Shown piece after piece: positions 8,510-16,532 of a DNA stretch of 64,000 bases. The position numbers and the translations under genes are program-made. The notes under the pieces are model-generated. The model did no database searches. It worked only from the letters and a program-made list of their open reading frames with translations, and was not told the origin of the DNA. Numbering within the stretch: the stretch's first letter is position 1; each line of letters starts with the position of its first letter. Source of the stretch: Alphaproteobacteria bacterium (lineage in GTDB: Bacteria; Pseudomonadota; Alphaproteobacteria; Micavibrionales; Micavibrionaceae). The stretch covers positions 1 to 64,000 of the forward strand of contig JANWLB010000049.1 in assembly GCA_025451095.1 (NCBI GenBank), read 5' to 3'.

Positions 8510-9248
8510 AATTAAAAATCTTCACGTCACGATTGACGGCAAGGAAATCCTCCGCGGGCTGGATCTGACGATCGGCGCGGGCGAGGTGCATGCCATCATG
8601 GGTCCGAACGGCTCCGGCAAGTCGACGCTGTCTTATGTTCTGTCTGGCCGCGAAGGCTATGATATTACGAAGGGCGAGGTGACGCTGAACGGCAAGGATC
8701 TTCTGGCCATGGCGCCGGAAGAGCGGGCGGCCGCCGGATTATTCCTGGCGTTCCAGTACCCGGTGGAGATTCCCGGCGTGCAGATGACAACGTTCCTGAA
8801 AACGGCGCTGAACAGCGTGCGCAAGCAGCGCGGCGAGAAAGAGCTGGACGCGCTGGAAATATTGAAGCTGGTCAAAAGCAAGGCACGCGTACTGGGAATC
8901 GACGATGAAATGCTCAAACGCGCGGTGAATACCGGTTTTTCCGGCGGCGAGAAAAAACGCGCTGAAGTGCTGCAGATGGCTGTGCTCGAGCCGTATTTTG
9001 CAATCCTCGATGAAACGGACAGCGGTCTGGATATTGATGCGCTGAAGGTTGTGGCCGATGGCGTTAACAGCATGCGCGCGCCGGATCGCGCGTTTCTGGT
9101 CATCACGCATTACCAGCGCCTGCTGGATTATATCGTTCCTGACAAGGTGCACATCCTGGCGGGCGGACGGATCATCCGTTCCGGCGGGCCGGATCTGGCG
9201 CGGGAGCTGGAGGAAAAAGGTTACGGTTCGTTCGTGGAGGCGGCATAA
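8502..9248 (+). CDS. sufC: Fe-S cluster assembly ATPase SufC
   Basis: SufC is the ABC-type ATPase of the SufBCD complex; it is soluble and drives conformational change rather than transport. Walker A GPNGSGKSTLSYVLSG is at residues about 34-49, the signature is FSGGEKKRAEVLQM and Walker B is FAILDETDSGLDIDALK, where the SGLDID ending is typical of SufC. Length 248 aa is standard. The ATG at 8502 overlaps the end of the small membrane ORF by 8 bases, and the gene stops two bases before sufD. The first 40 bases are AT-rich, continuing the composition of the preceding insert, before returning to the GC-rich norm. Confidence 0.97.
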   Translation: MIKIKNLHVTIDGKEILRGLDLTIGAGEVHAIMGPNGSGKSTLSYVLSGREGYDITKGEVTLNGKDLLAMAPEERAAAGLFLAFQYPVEIPGVQMTTFLKTALNSVRKQRGEKELDALEILKLVKSKARVLGIDDEMLKRAVNTGFSGGEKKRAEVLQMAVLEPYFAILDETDSGLDIDALKVVADGVNSMRAPDRAFLVITHYQRLLDYIVPDKVHILAGGRIIRSGGPDLARELEEKGYGSFVEAA

Positions 9249-9250
9249 AA

Positions 9251-10492
9251 ATGGCCGGAGCGGCAGCGCGCAACATCATGACCTTTCCCGAGAAGTCGCC
9301 CTACCGGCCGGAAACAGCGGCGGGGATCGTGGCGGCGCATGAAGAATTCGTCCGCAAAAATCCGGCGCCTGACTGGCTGATGGCTTTGCGGCAGGCGGGC
9401 CTGAAAAAGCTGGCGACGCAGGGGCTTCCCACGCCCCGGCTGGAGCGCTGGAAATACACCAATCTGATCCCGGCTCTTAAAGAGCGGGACAAGACTGTTT
9501 CCGGCCCTGTGATCATATCTAGGGATAAGTCTGTGCAATCCTTGAGGGATATCTGCGCCGCCGGAACGCCGGACTGGCTTCAGATGCTGCTTTTACTGTC
9601 CCCGCCGGAAGAAGATCGCCATGAGGATATGGCCCTGTGGAATGTCGGCAATGCCTTCCTGGCGGACGGTGTGGTTGTGGATATCCCTGCGGGCAAACAG
9701 GTTGGCAATCCTGTGGATATCACGCGAACGGGCGCGGAAGGCTCTCTGGCGGCGGATTATATGGTCATTCGTCTCGGCAAGGGTGCCGAACTGACCCTGA
9801 TCGAACGCGAGGGCGGGGCGGGATGGAGCAATGTCCTGACCCGGATCGTGCTGGGGCCGAATGCGAAACTCCGCCATTACCGGATGCAGGAGGGCGAGGC
9901 CGCCGTTCACACCGGCAACACTCATGTACAGATCGGGCGCGACGCTACCTATGAGGCTTTCACCCTGACCGCCGGCGGACAGCTGAGCCGCTGTCAGGTC
10001 TATGCCGAACTGCAGGGGATCAACGGCACTTGCCGCCTGCACGGCATCAATATGCTGCGCGGTCAGCAGCATGGCGACACCACCCTGACTGTCGCACACC
10101 GCGCGCCGTACTGTCTGTCGGATCAGATGTACCGCACGGTCCTGGATGATCAGTCGCACGGGGTGTTTCAGGGTAAAATCCATGTATTCCGCGAGGCGCA
10201 GAAAACCGACGGCTATCAGCTCTCCAATACGCTGATCCTGTCCGAAGGAGCGGAGATGGATACGAAGCCGGAGCTGGAGATTTACGCCGATGACGTGAAG
10301 TGCTCGCATGGCGCTACGACCGGCCAGCTGGATGAAGAGGTGCTGTTTTATATGCGTTCGCGCGGGATAGACAGGGAGTTGGCGCGGCAGTTGCTGATCT
10401 CTTCTTTTTTGAGCGAGGTGGTCGAGAAGATCGCTGATGAGTCCGTGAAGGCGGAAGTTTTGCAGAAGGTGCAGGCATGGCTGAGCAGCTGA
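9251..10492 (+). CDS. sufD: Fe-S cluster assembly protein SufD
   Basis: SufD partners SufB in the SufBC2D scaffold and is needed for iron acquisition. The right-handed beta-helix and C-terminal helical domain are recognisable: PRLERWKYTNL near residue 60, LSNTLILSEGAEMDTKPELE and the family hallmark VKCSHGATTGQLDEEVLFYM, where the conserved His sits in SHGATTG, then LISSFLSEVVEKI. Length 413 aa fits. ATG 9251 is two bases after the sufC stop. Its 3' end overlaps the sufS start by 16 bases, so translation of the two is coupled. Confidence 0.95.
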   Translation: MAGAAARNIMTFPEKSPYRPETAAGIVAAHEEFVRKNPAPDWLMALRQAGLKKLATQGLPTPRLERWKYTNLIPALKERDKTVSGPVIISRDKSVQSLRDICAAGTPDWLQMLLLLSPPEEDRHEDMALWNVGNAFLADGVVVDIPAGKQVGNPVDITRTGAEGSLAADYMVIRLGKGAELTLIEREGGAGWSNVLTRIVLGPNAKLRHYRMQEGEAAVHTGNTHVQIGRDATYEAFTLTAGGQLSRCQVYAELQGINGTCRLHGINMLRGQQHGDTTLTVAHRAPYCLSDQMYRTVLDDQSHGVFQGKIHVFREAQKTDGYQLSNTLILSEGAEMDTKPELEIYADDVKCSHGATTGQLDEEVLFYMRSRGIDRELARQLLISSFLSEVVEKIADESVKAEVLQKVQAWLSS

Positions 10493-11727
10493 AAAAAAGC
10501 GCGTCGCATAACATCGCGCTGTGCCGCGACGATTTTCCTGTCTTGCGCCAGACCATGAACGGACGTCCTGTTTCCTATCTGGACACGGCGGCGAGCGCGC
10601 AGAAGCCGCACATGGTGATTGAAGCCATGAAGGCGGCGATGGAGATGCACTACGCCAACATTCACCGCGGTCTTTATGCGTTCAGCCAGGAAACGACGGT
10701 CGCGTTCGAAACGGCGCGCGGCCGGGTGGCGGCTTTCGTGAACGCCCCCTCGGAAAAGGAGATCATATTCACCCGTAACGCGACCGAGGCGGTCAATCTG
10801 GTTGCGCAAAGCTGGGGCGGATCAGTGCTGAAAACAGGGGATGAGGTCATTCTCACGGAAATGGAGCACCACGCCAATATCGTGCCGTGGCAACTGCTGC
10901 GCGAACGCCTGGGGATCGTGCTGAGGATAATCCCGGTACAGGAGGGGGGAGTTCTTGACCTCGCGGCCTATGAGAAGCTGTTATCCCCAAGGACCCGGCT
11001 GGTGGCTTGTGTGCATATCTCCAACGCCCTGGGCATTGTTAATCCTGTCAAAAAAATCAGTGCGATAGCCAAGAAATTCAACAAGGATATTGCCGTTTTG
11101 CTGGATGGATCACAGGCGGTTGTCCACAGCTCTGTCGACATCCAGGATCTGGGTTGCGACTTTTATGTCTTCACAGGGCATAAACTCTATGGCCCCACCG
11201 GCATAGGAGTGCTGTGGGGGCGCTACGATCTGCTGGCCGCCATGCCGCCCTATCAGGGCGGCGGCGACATGATCGAACGCGTGACGTTCGAGAGGACCAC
11301 TTTCAAGGAGCCGCCCGCGCGCTTTGAGGCCGGTACGCCAGCGATCATCGAGGCGATCGGGCTGGGCGCTGCCATTGATTATTTAAGTGCGGCAGGGATG
11401 GAAGATGTGGTGGCGCATGAAGCGGCGTTGCTGAAGTTTGCTATGGGGCGGCTTGAAACTGTTGACGGCCTGACTTTCCACGGTGCGGCGAAGGAGAAGG
11501 CGGGCATTATTTCCTTCACCGCCGCCTGGGGCCAGCCGGCCGATATCGGCATGATCCTGGACCAGTGCGGTGTGGCCGTGCGTGCCGGGCATCATTGCTG
11601 TCAGCCGCTGATGCAGCGTCTGGGGACAGAAGCGACGGTGAGGGCTTCCCTTGGGCTTTATTCAAACAAAGATGATATAGAGGCCCTGGTGGAAGGGCTG
11701 GGCAAGGCAAAAAGGCTGCTGTCATGA
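10477..11727 (+). CDS. sufS: Cysteine desulfurase SufS (group II)
   Basis: SufS removes sulfur from cysteine as an enzyme-bound persulfide for cluster assembly, using pyridoxal phosphate. Visible sites: HHANIVPWQL (His131 region), DGSQAVVHSSVDIQDLG, the PLP lysine Lys236 in FTGHKLYGPTG, and the persulfide cysteine Cys374 in RAGHHCCQPLMQRLG. The doubled Cys in HHCC is uncommon; group II enzymes usually read HHCAQP. Length 416 aa is normal. The gene starts inside sufD and ends in an ATGA overlap with the next gene. No sufE is present between sufD and sufT, so the sulfur-transfer partner must be encoded elsewhere. Confidence 0.95.
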   Translation: MAEQLKKSASHNIALCRDDFPVLRQTMNGRPVSYLDTAASAQKPHMVIEAMKAAMEMHYANIHRGLYAFSQETTVAFETARGRVAAFVNAPSEKEIIFTRNATEAVNLVAQSWGGSVLKTGDEVILTEMEHHANIVPWQLLRERLGIVLRIIPVQEGGVLDLAAYEKLLSPRTRLVACVHISNALGIVNPVKKISAIAKKFNKDIAVLLDGSQAVVHSSVDIQDLGCDFYVFTGHKLYGPTGIGVLWGRYDLLAAMPPYQGGGDMIERVTFERTTFKEPPARFEAGTPAIIEAIGLGAAIDYLSAAGMEDVVAHEAALLKFAMGRLETVDGLTFHGAAKEKAGIISFTAAWGQPADIGMILDQCGVAVRAGHHCCQPLMQRLGTEATVRASLGLYSNKDDIEALVEGLGKAKRLLS

Positions 11728-12146
11728 GCATGAAACCAGTCGCAAATGAAGAAATGACGCGCAATGCCCTGGGCGACGCCTATGATGAACTGGCGGTTCC
11801 GCCGAACGTCGAGGCGCCGACGGATCACAAGCTCTGGCCGCTGATCGAGGCGGCATTACGTGACGTATTCGACCCGGAAATCCCGGTTAATATCTACGAG
11901 CTGGGCCTGATTTACAAAGTGCAGATAAAGGATGAGGGCGCCGACGGCAATGCCGACGTGTCCGTGACCATGAGCCTGACTTCGCCCGCCTGCCCGGTGG
12001 CGCAGGAAATGCCCGTTATGGTGCAGTCCGCGATTTTTCCGATTGAGGGCGTGGGCAATGTCGATGTCGATATTGTCTGGGATCCCACGTGGGATCCGTC
12101 CATGATGGCGGAAACCGCCACGCTGCAGCTTAATATGTTCACCTGA
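11724..12146 (+). CDS. SUF-associated DUF59/MIP18 protein (SufT-like)
   Basis: A DUF59 (MIP18/PaaD-like) domain covers roughly residues 35-135: DVFDPEIPVNIYELGLIYKV and MSLTSPACPVAQEMP carry the family's signature, with the conserved Cys in SPACPV. Proteins of this type placed in suf operons assist Fe-S cluster delivery or maturation (family knowledge). The first 30 residues are a variable extension (MSMKPVANEEMTRNALG). The ATG at 11724 overlaps the sufS TGA (ATGA), showing tight coupling, and sufA follows after 22 bases. Alternative starts at 11730 would shorten it by two residues. Confidence 0.92.
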   Translation: MSMKPVANEEMTRNALGDAYDELAVPPNVEAPTDHKLWPLIEAALRDVFDPEIPVNIYELGLIYKVQIKDEGADGNADVSVTMSLTSPACPVAQEMPVMVQSAIFPIEGVGNVDVDIVWDPTWDPSMMAETATLQLNMFT

Positions 12147-12168
12147 TGTTTGCCTGAAGGAGGTTTTT

Positions 12169-12552
12169 ATGACGCTCATACCCATATCGCTGACCGCTTC
12201 CGCCCGGGCCCGTATTGCGGATCTGACCGCGCGTAAACCTGGTGCCCGCGGAATTATCCTGAGCATTGCCAAAGGCAAGGGTTGTGGCGGCAACGAATAT
12301 AAAATGGATTATATGATAGATGAAAAGCCGGGCTTTGATAAAATTGCGACGGAAGGCGCGGCGGCGCTTTATGTTCCCGTCACGGACAGCTTCATGATGT
12401 TCGGCATGACCATCGATTATACGAAGGACGAACTGGACAACGAAAAATTCGTTTTTCTGAATCCTAACGAAACGGGGCGCTGCGGTTGCGGCGCGTCGTT
12501 CAGCGTTGGCGCGCAGGTATCCTCCGCGTCAGATAAAAACGGGTGCGGATAA
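12169..12552 (+). CDS. sufA: A-type Fe-S carrier protein SufA/IscA family
   Basis: A-type carriers hold and pass Fe-S clusters to apoproteins. The three ligand cysteines are at Cys39 (KGKGCGGNEYKMDY) and Cys105/Cys107 (GRCGCGASFSV), the C-x(65)-C-x-C spacing of HesB/IscA proteins. The SD AGGAGG lies 7 bases before ATG 12169. The C-terminus has an unusual tail after the family end (GAQVSSASDKNGCG) carrying a fourth cysteine. It is the last gene of the suf operon; the convergent gene 12560-12844 ends only 7 bases away and no terminator hairpin was seen between them. Confidence 0.93.
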   Translation: MTLIPISLTASARARIADLTARKPGARGIILSIAKGKGCGGNEYKMDYMIDEKPGFDKIATEGAAALYVPVTDSFMMFGMTIDYTKDELDNEKFVFLNPNETGRCGCGASFSVGAQVSSASDKNGCG

Positions 12553-12559
12553 AAAGGCT

Positions 12560-12844
12560 CTAGGAAAAAAGAACAGGCAGATAGACGCCTACAATGCCTT
12601 TGGATTTCGACGCTCTCATGCCATCCCCTGTTTTTACCTGCGCTTCGGCAACCACGGCACTGTCCCAGCGTAATGTAAGCGGGCAATCAAGCGCTCCGCA
12701 GTCATAGGTGACTTTGTCTCCGGAAATTCGAAGAGATTCAGGATTTGTGTTGCCCAGCCACATATAGGCCAGACCGTTTCTTTGGATCGTGGGATTGGAA
12801 GGCTGAGGCGCCTCACAGAAAGGATGAGCATAATAATAAGACAT
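12560..12844 (-). CDS. Small hypothetical protein A of a paralogous pair, 94 aa
   Basis: No known family. The protein shares two blocks with its upstream neighbour (12931-13227): NPTIQRNGLAYMWLG against RPTILRNDTIYDWHM, and the C-terminal GIVGVYLPVLFS against DFVGIYVPRTYLPS, so the two are paralogues. It carries three cysteines (FCEAP, YDCGALDCPL) that the sister lacks. The central part looks beta-rich (DKVTYDCGALDCPLTLRWDS, AVVAEAQV). There is no signal peptide or membrane helix. A purine-rich AAGAGAAAC precedes ATG 12844. It is convergent with sufA. Probably co-transcribed with the sister gene 86 bases upstream. Confidence 0.6.
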   Translation of the reverse strand: MSYYYAHPFCEAPQPSNPTIQRNGLAYMWLGNTNPESLRISGDKVTYDCGALDCPLTLRWDSAVVAEAQVKTGDGMRASKSKGIVGVYLPVLFS

Positions 12845-12930
12845 TTGTTTCTCTTCTTTTAATTCATCTCAAATCAAGCAGTCAGCGTTGGTGGATGTGT
12901 GCGCTGTCATTCCGGTTTTCCTGCCTCAGC

Positions 12931-13227
12931 TCAGGACGGCAGATAAGTTCTCGGCACATATATACCGACAAAGTCTGCGCCGCGGCAGACGGCCGCTTTC
13001 GGCGGATTGTGCGCCGGGCCGACGATCGCATCGGAATAGATGCTCCTCAGTACCGGGCTGGCAAGGGAGGCGGTGACCGTGACGCCCGCGTCGTTGCTCT
13101 TGATGTTGCTGCTGCGTGCGTCCATGTGCCAGTCATAGATCGTGTCGTTGCGTAAAATCGTCGGTCTGTCCACTTCGCGCAGAAGTTTCAGAACCGGGCT
13201 CCAGTCTTTTTCGGCTGTGGTGGTCAT
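12931..13227 (-). CDS. Small hypothetical protein B of a paralogous pair, 98 aa
   Basis: No known family. AAGGAGAAAGAA immediately before ATG 13227 is a strong ribosome site. Homology to the 12560-12844 product is visible in PTI-x-RN-xxx-Y-x-W (residues about 22-34) and in the terminal VG-x-Y-x-P. The middle reads VTVTASLASPVLRSIYSDA, suggesting beta strands; a single Cys occurs in AAVCRGADF. A decayed third copy of the C-terminal block lies directly upstream at 13248-13370, so the locus looks like a small tandem duplication. Both genes are downstream of dusA on the same strand. Confidence 0.65.
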   Translation of the reverse strand: MTTTAEKDWSPVLKLLREVDRPTILRNDTIYDWHMDARSSNIKSNDAGVTVTASLASPVLRSIYSDAIVGPAHNPPKAAVCRGADFVGIYVPRTYLPS

Positions 13228-13247
13228 TTCTTTCTCCTTGCTTTTGT

Positions 13248-13370
13248 CTAGGCGGACAGCGTGGGTTTCAACATGTAAATGCCCACCATTCCCTCTGCTT
13301 TTAAATATTCAGCGGTGTAGCTCTGAGAGCTATTAGGCTCCGGGCTCCTAAATCCTGTTGTGGATGGCAG
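13248..13370 (-). pseudogene. C-terminal remnant of a third copy of the small-paralogue family
   Basis: Between dusA and the 98-aa gene the minus strand keeps a 40-codon open stretch, bounded upstream by TAA (13373-13371) and ending at TAG (13250-13248), with no credible start before its last third. Its end, EGMVGIYMLKPTLSA, matches the C-termini of the two downstream genes (FVGIYVPRTYLPS and IVGVYLPVLFS) in sequence and in distance from the stop. The upstream half (PNSSQSYTAEYLKA) cannot be aligned with confidence. I read it as a truncated duplicate. Only the short tail match supports this, so it stays tentative. Confidence 0.45.
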
Positions 13371-13408
13371 TTAAGCTACCACTCGTCAATTCTTATGTCA
13401 ATTTAAAA

Positions 13409-14404
13409 TCAGGCGGCTTCCAGCCGGCGGCTTTCGGCGGGCAGCTGGGCGAGGGCGGTAGCAAGACAGACTTTCTCGCTCAAGGTCCGCCGCCACAGGC
13501 GGGCGCCGCGCTCGCCGTTATATAGCCCCAGCATATGCCGGATGATGGACCAGGCAGGGACGCCGTGATCGGTGTTTTGCCGGTTTATATAGGCTATCAT
13601 GGCCTCGGCGACTGTTTCCCGGGGTAAAATTGCAGGGTTTTTGAAGATTTCCCGCTCAATTTCAGCCAGAAACCACGGATTTTGATAAAATTCACGGCCA
13701 ATCATAACGCCATCAAAGCTTTCAAGATGGATTTTAATGTCTTCAACCCGGTTTATACCCCCGTTCAGGATGATTTTCAGATGAGGATAGGTTTCCCTGA
13801 TCTGGCGGGCGATGTCGTAGCGCAGAGGCGGAACTGACCTGTTCTCCTTGGGGCTCAGCCCTTTAAGAATGGCTTTCCGGGCATGTATAATAAATTTCTG
13901 ACATCCAGCTTCAGAAACTTCTTTTATAAATTTGTTTAAAAAAGGAAAATCATCGCTGTCGTCTATGCCGATGCGGCATTTGACTGTCACCGGGATTTTG
14001 ACGGCCCGGCTCATGGCCTCGACGCAGCGGGCGACAAGGCCTGGCTCGGCCATCAGGCAGGCGCCAAAGCGACCGCTTTGTACCCGGTCGGAGGGGCAGC
14101 CGCAATTCAGGTTGATTTCATCGTAGCCGTAGCTTTCCCCCCGTTCAGCACACACGGCGAGGTCGGCGGGATCTGAGCCGCCCAGCTGCAGGGCGACCGG
14201 GCTTTCGGCCGGCGAAAAGGCCAGGTGGTGGTCACGGTCGCCGTGAAGCAGGGCGCCGGTCGTCACCATTTCCGTATAGAGATGGATGTGAGGCGCGATC
14301 AGGCGATGGAAGTACCGGCAGTGGCGGTCCGTCCAGTCCATCATCGGCGCAACAGCGATGTAGGGCGCTTTTTTAACCTTATCCATCTCGGGTATTTTTC
14401 TCAT
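13409..14404 (-). CDS. dusA: tRNA-dihydrouridine(20/20a) synthase DusA
   Basis: DusA reduces uridine 20/20a in the tRNA D-loop using FMN and NADPH. The FMN-barrel start YIAVAPMMDWTDRHCRYFHR is the DusA-specific version, followed by LYTEMVTTGALLHGDR, the catalytic region INLNCGCPSDRVQSG with the active cysteine in FGACLM, CRIGIDD and ILNGGI. Residue count 331 matches the family. The ATG at 14404 starts MRKIPEMDK; ATG 14386 (MDKVKK) is possible. It reads away from the SH3 gene at 14456, with a 51-base divergent spacer. Confidence 0.95.
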   Translation of the reverse strand: MRKIPEMDKVKKAPYIAVAPMMDWTDRHCRYFHRLIAPHIHLYTEMVTTGALLHGDRDHHLAFSPAESPVALQLGGSDPADLAVCAERGESYGYDEINLNCGCPSDRVQSGRFGACLMAEPGLVARCVEAMSRAVKIPVTVKCRIGIDDSDDFPFLNKFIKEVSEAGCQKFIIHARKAILKGLSPKENRSVPPLRYDIARQIRETYPHLKIILNGGINRVEDIKIHLESFDGVMIGREFYQNPWFLAEIEREIFKNPAILPRETVAEAMIAYINRQNTDHGVPAWSIIRHMLGLYNGERGARLWRRTLSEKVCLATALAQLPAESRRLEAA

Positions 14405-14455
14405 AACAAAAGTCGGTTATAATGACGTCAAAGAGTTCTTAAAGTCCAGCTTTTC

Positions 14456-14974
14456 ATGTTCATGCACCGCTCCCTCCTTGTTGCTGTCTTTTTAATTTTA
14501 TTCAGTGCGTTACAGCCTGTTCTTGCAGCAGGAGATAAGGCATCGGGCTTCCGGTCGACGGACCTGCCTTTGCCCCGCTTTGTTTCGCTTAAATCGGATC
14601 GGGTCTATGTCAGGACGGGTCCGGCCCAGCGTTACCCCATTCGCTGGGTCTATGAGCGCCAGGGACTGCCGGTGGAAATCACGCAGGAATTCGAGTCCTG
14701 GCGCAAGATCAGGGATTCCGAAGGCGAGGAAGGCTGGATTCATCAGTCTATGCTCTCAGGCGAGCGTTCGGTCCTGATTACCGGAGATGATCTGGTTACC
14801 ATGCGGGCCGAAGACAGGCCGCAGGCGCCCCTTGTTGCGCGTGTCGAACCCCGTGTTATTGCCCGGGTTGAAAAATGCACACCGGTGAATTGCCGCATCG
14901 AAGCCGGGGGCTTTCGTGGCTGGGTGCAAAGAAATTTCCTTTGGGGCATTTACGCGAACGAAGAATTCAATTAG
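14456..14974 (+). CDS. Exported SH3-domain protein
   Basis: A signal peptide (MFMHRSLLVAVFLILF, cleavage probably after VLAA near residue 25) precedes two bacterial SH3-like units. The first is typical: RVYVRTGPAQRYPIRWVY through EGEEGWIHQSML (residues about 52-100); the second covers DLVTMRAEDRPQAPLV to GGFRGWVQRNFLWG (about 110-165). Such proteins sit in the periplasm and often bind cell wall or act as adaptors of wall enzymes (family knowledge). Two cysteines in the second unit (EKCTPVNCRIE) could form a disulfide. Starts at 14456 or 14462 both preserve the signal. A weak hairpin CGAGGG/CCCTCG follows at 14986-15007 without a clear T-run. Confidence 0.8.
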   Translation: MFMHRSLLVAVFLILFSALQPVLAAGDKASGFRSTDLPLPRFVSLKSDRVYVRTGPAQRYPIRWVYERQGLPVEITQEFESWRKIRDSEGEEGWIHQSMLSGERSVLITGDDLVTMRAEDRPQAPLVARVEPRVIARVEKCTPVNCRIEAGGFRGWVQRNFLWGIYANEEFN

Positions 14975-15093
14975 TCTTGTAAATACGAGGGTGGTCATTC
15001 GCCCTCGTCTTGACTCTGGCCCTACCTCTGCTTCCCTTCCTCTCTCCTCATTTTATCGCACCAAATTTTGTCCCTCCTGTTGGCTTCAGGTCC

Positions 15094-16080
15094 ATGACGC
15101 TCCTGATCGATCGCGCCGGATTCGCGGCGCAAATGCACAAGATATTGATGACTCATGCCGCTCTGGGCAATGAGGAGATAGACGGTATGCGCCTGCTGCA
15201 GCTGCTGGCCGGGGTTACGGTTGAAACGCTGCTTTTGTTTGATGATCCCGATGAAGGCCTGATGGCCACGTTCCGTCATCTTGAGGAACATCTGGGCTGC
15301 GCACCCTGTCCGGGCCGTCTGGGGGCGGAGGCGCTGCCGCCCGCTTATGTCACCGACCGTGAGACGGAGCAGGGGCGTATGCTGGCCCGCAAGCTGTTCG
15401 AGGAATGGCTGGACTGCGCCTATAATTTTCAGGAGATGATCGTCTTCTTTGCGCACAACGTGATCGTGCGTCTGGAGGAGGCGGGACAGCCACGAGCCGA
15501 GACATTCAGGCTGTACATGGAATGTGCCGCGCGGTGCATGGCCTATGAGATTGCGGCGCAGGAATTATGCGACATTGTCATTGACATGAAAGTAGGCGGC
15601 GAAGGCTGGTCGCTCGGCGAAAGCGTCAGCGGCCTGTCGGCCGTGGCAGGACGCTGTCTCGCTCTCTCCAGTGAGACGCGCCTTCTTCAGGAGCGTGAAA
15701 GGGAACGACCGGGTAATCCTCACGGCCGGCTCGACCAGGTGGCTTATGTGATGACGCAGGAAGCCGTGCGTCTGGGGATTCCGGCGGGCACGGACTGGCG
15801 TTTTGGCCTGGCCGCCAACGATTGCCCGGCCAGTGCGCCTTTTGACCTTATTTTCAGCCTGTGGCCGTGCTGCCGTGAGTTTTTTGAGGTGATCAATTTG
15901 AGCGATCCCGTTGATCAGGCTGTGGCCTGCGCCAAGGCGGCGGGCCGGATGCTGGCCGTGGCCGCCGGCGGCGAAATGCCGGAACTGGAGCCCGTGATCG
16001 CCAAGCCCCTGGCCATGGCGGCCATGACAGAGACCTACCGTGTCATTTGCCGTCAGGAAGCGGCTGTTTCCCAGATTTAA
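15094..16080 (+). CDS. Hypothetical cytoplasmic protein, 328 aa
   Basis: No family is recognised. I choose ATG 15094 (MTLLIDRAGFAAQMHKILMT); the frame is open back to 15010 but those 28 codons are Pro/Phe-rich and unlike the rest. The protein is helical and rich in Ala, Glu and Leu, with ten or more cysteines scattered along it (for example GCAPCPGRLG, ECAARCMAYE, LWPCCREFF), a high number for a cytoplasmic protein. There is no signal peptide or membrane span. CAPCPG and PCC could suggest metal binding but no standard motif is complete. It is followed directly by a promoter-like element and the 16132 gene. Supported as real by length and codon use. Confidence 0.7.
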   Translation: MTLLIDRAGFAAQMHKILMTHAALGNEEIDGMRLLQLLAGVTVETLLLFDDPDEGLMATFRHLEEHLGCAPCPGRLGAEALPPAYVTDRETEQGRMLARKLFEEWLDCAYNFQEMIVFFAHNVIVRLEEAGQPRAETFRLYMECAARCMAYEIAAQELCDIVIDMKVGGEGWSLGESVSGLSAVAGRCLALSSETRLLQERERERPGNPHGRLDQVAYVMTQEAVRLGIPAGTDWRFGLAANDCPASAPFDLIFSLWPCCREFFEVINLSDPVDQAVACAKAAGRMLAVAAGGEMPELEPVIAKPLAMAAMTETYRVICRQEAAVSQI

Positions 16081-16109
16081 TTGACATAAAGAAAAAAGAA
16101 AGATACTCT
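16081..16109 (+). promoter_or_regulatory. Promoter of the 16132 gene
   Basis: TTGACA (16081-16086), starting right after the preceding stop codon, is followed after 17 purine-rich bases by TACTCT (16104-16109). The TSS would fall near 16116, and GAGGAG at about 16119 serves as ribosome site. The -35 is perfect, the -10 weak. Confidence 0.45.
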
Positions 16110-16131
16110 CCCTCTCCGAGGAGAAGCAGCA

Positions 16132-16452
16132 ATGAAATATTATGACCTTGATGAAGAATTCAGGCTGGCGGCACAGCTTGCCGTTAACGATTCTGTGAAC
16201 GTCATTTTGGCCTACAATACCGGTACGCAGTATATTCCGGAGGGCCAGCGGGTAGGATTCAATGTTACGCCCCAGTTTCTTTCCTGTTTGGCCAGCCCTG
16301 TACAGGATGCTTTGGGGAGAAAATCTGATCAGACGGGTATAGAACTGGCATTTGATAGAAAAACGCTCCTCGCCGATCTTTGCGATATCGCTGCTGAATG
16401 TCTCCGGCGCAATGAGAAGATCAAACCCCAGTTTTTTGTCAAAGCGCCCTGA
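16132..16452 (+). CDS. Hypothetical protein, 106 aa
   Basis: No known family. The start ATG 16132 follows GAGGAGAAGCAGC, a good ribosome site. The protein begins MKYYDLDEEFRLAAQLAVND, is mixed alpha/beta by eye, and carries two cysteines (FLSCLASP, LCDIAAECLRR). No membrane span or signal is present. It lies 80 bases before fabA with no terminator seen between, so it could be the first gene of the fabA-fabB-fabI transcript, but the spacer is also long enough for a separate promoter. Confidence 0.6.
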   Translation: MKYYDLDEEFRLAAQLAVNDSVNVILAYNTGTQYIPEGQRVGFNVTPQFLSCLASPVQDALGRKSDQTGIELAFDRKTLLADLCDIAAECLRRNEKIKPQFFVKAP

Positions 16453-16532
16453 ACGGCCTGTTGGGGCCTCTGGGGGATTAAGTCCTTGCAGGTCTTGCTA
16501 ATTGCCCTTTGAAGGTCGTATAAGTGAGGGCT

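Noticed and set aside
13310-13390. Possible tRNA or structured RNA between dusA and the small paralogues
   Set aside because: Hairpin fragments such as AGCTCTGAGAGCT occur, but no cloverleaf, acceptor stem or CCA; the stretch is better explained as a decayed coding remnant.
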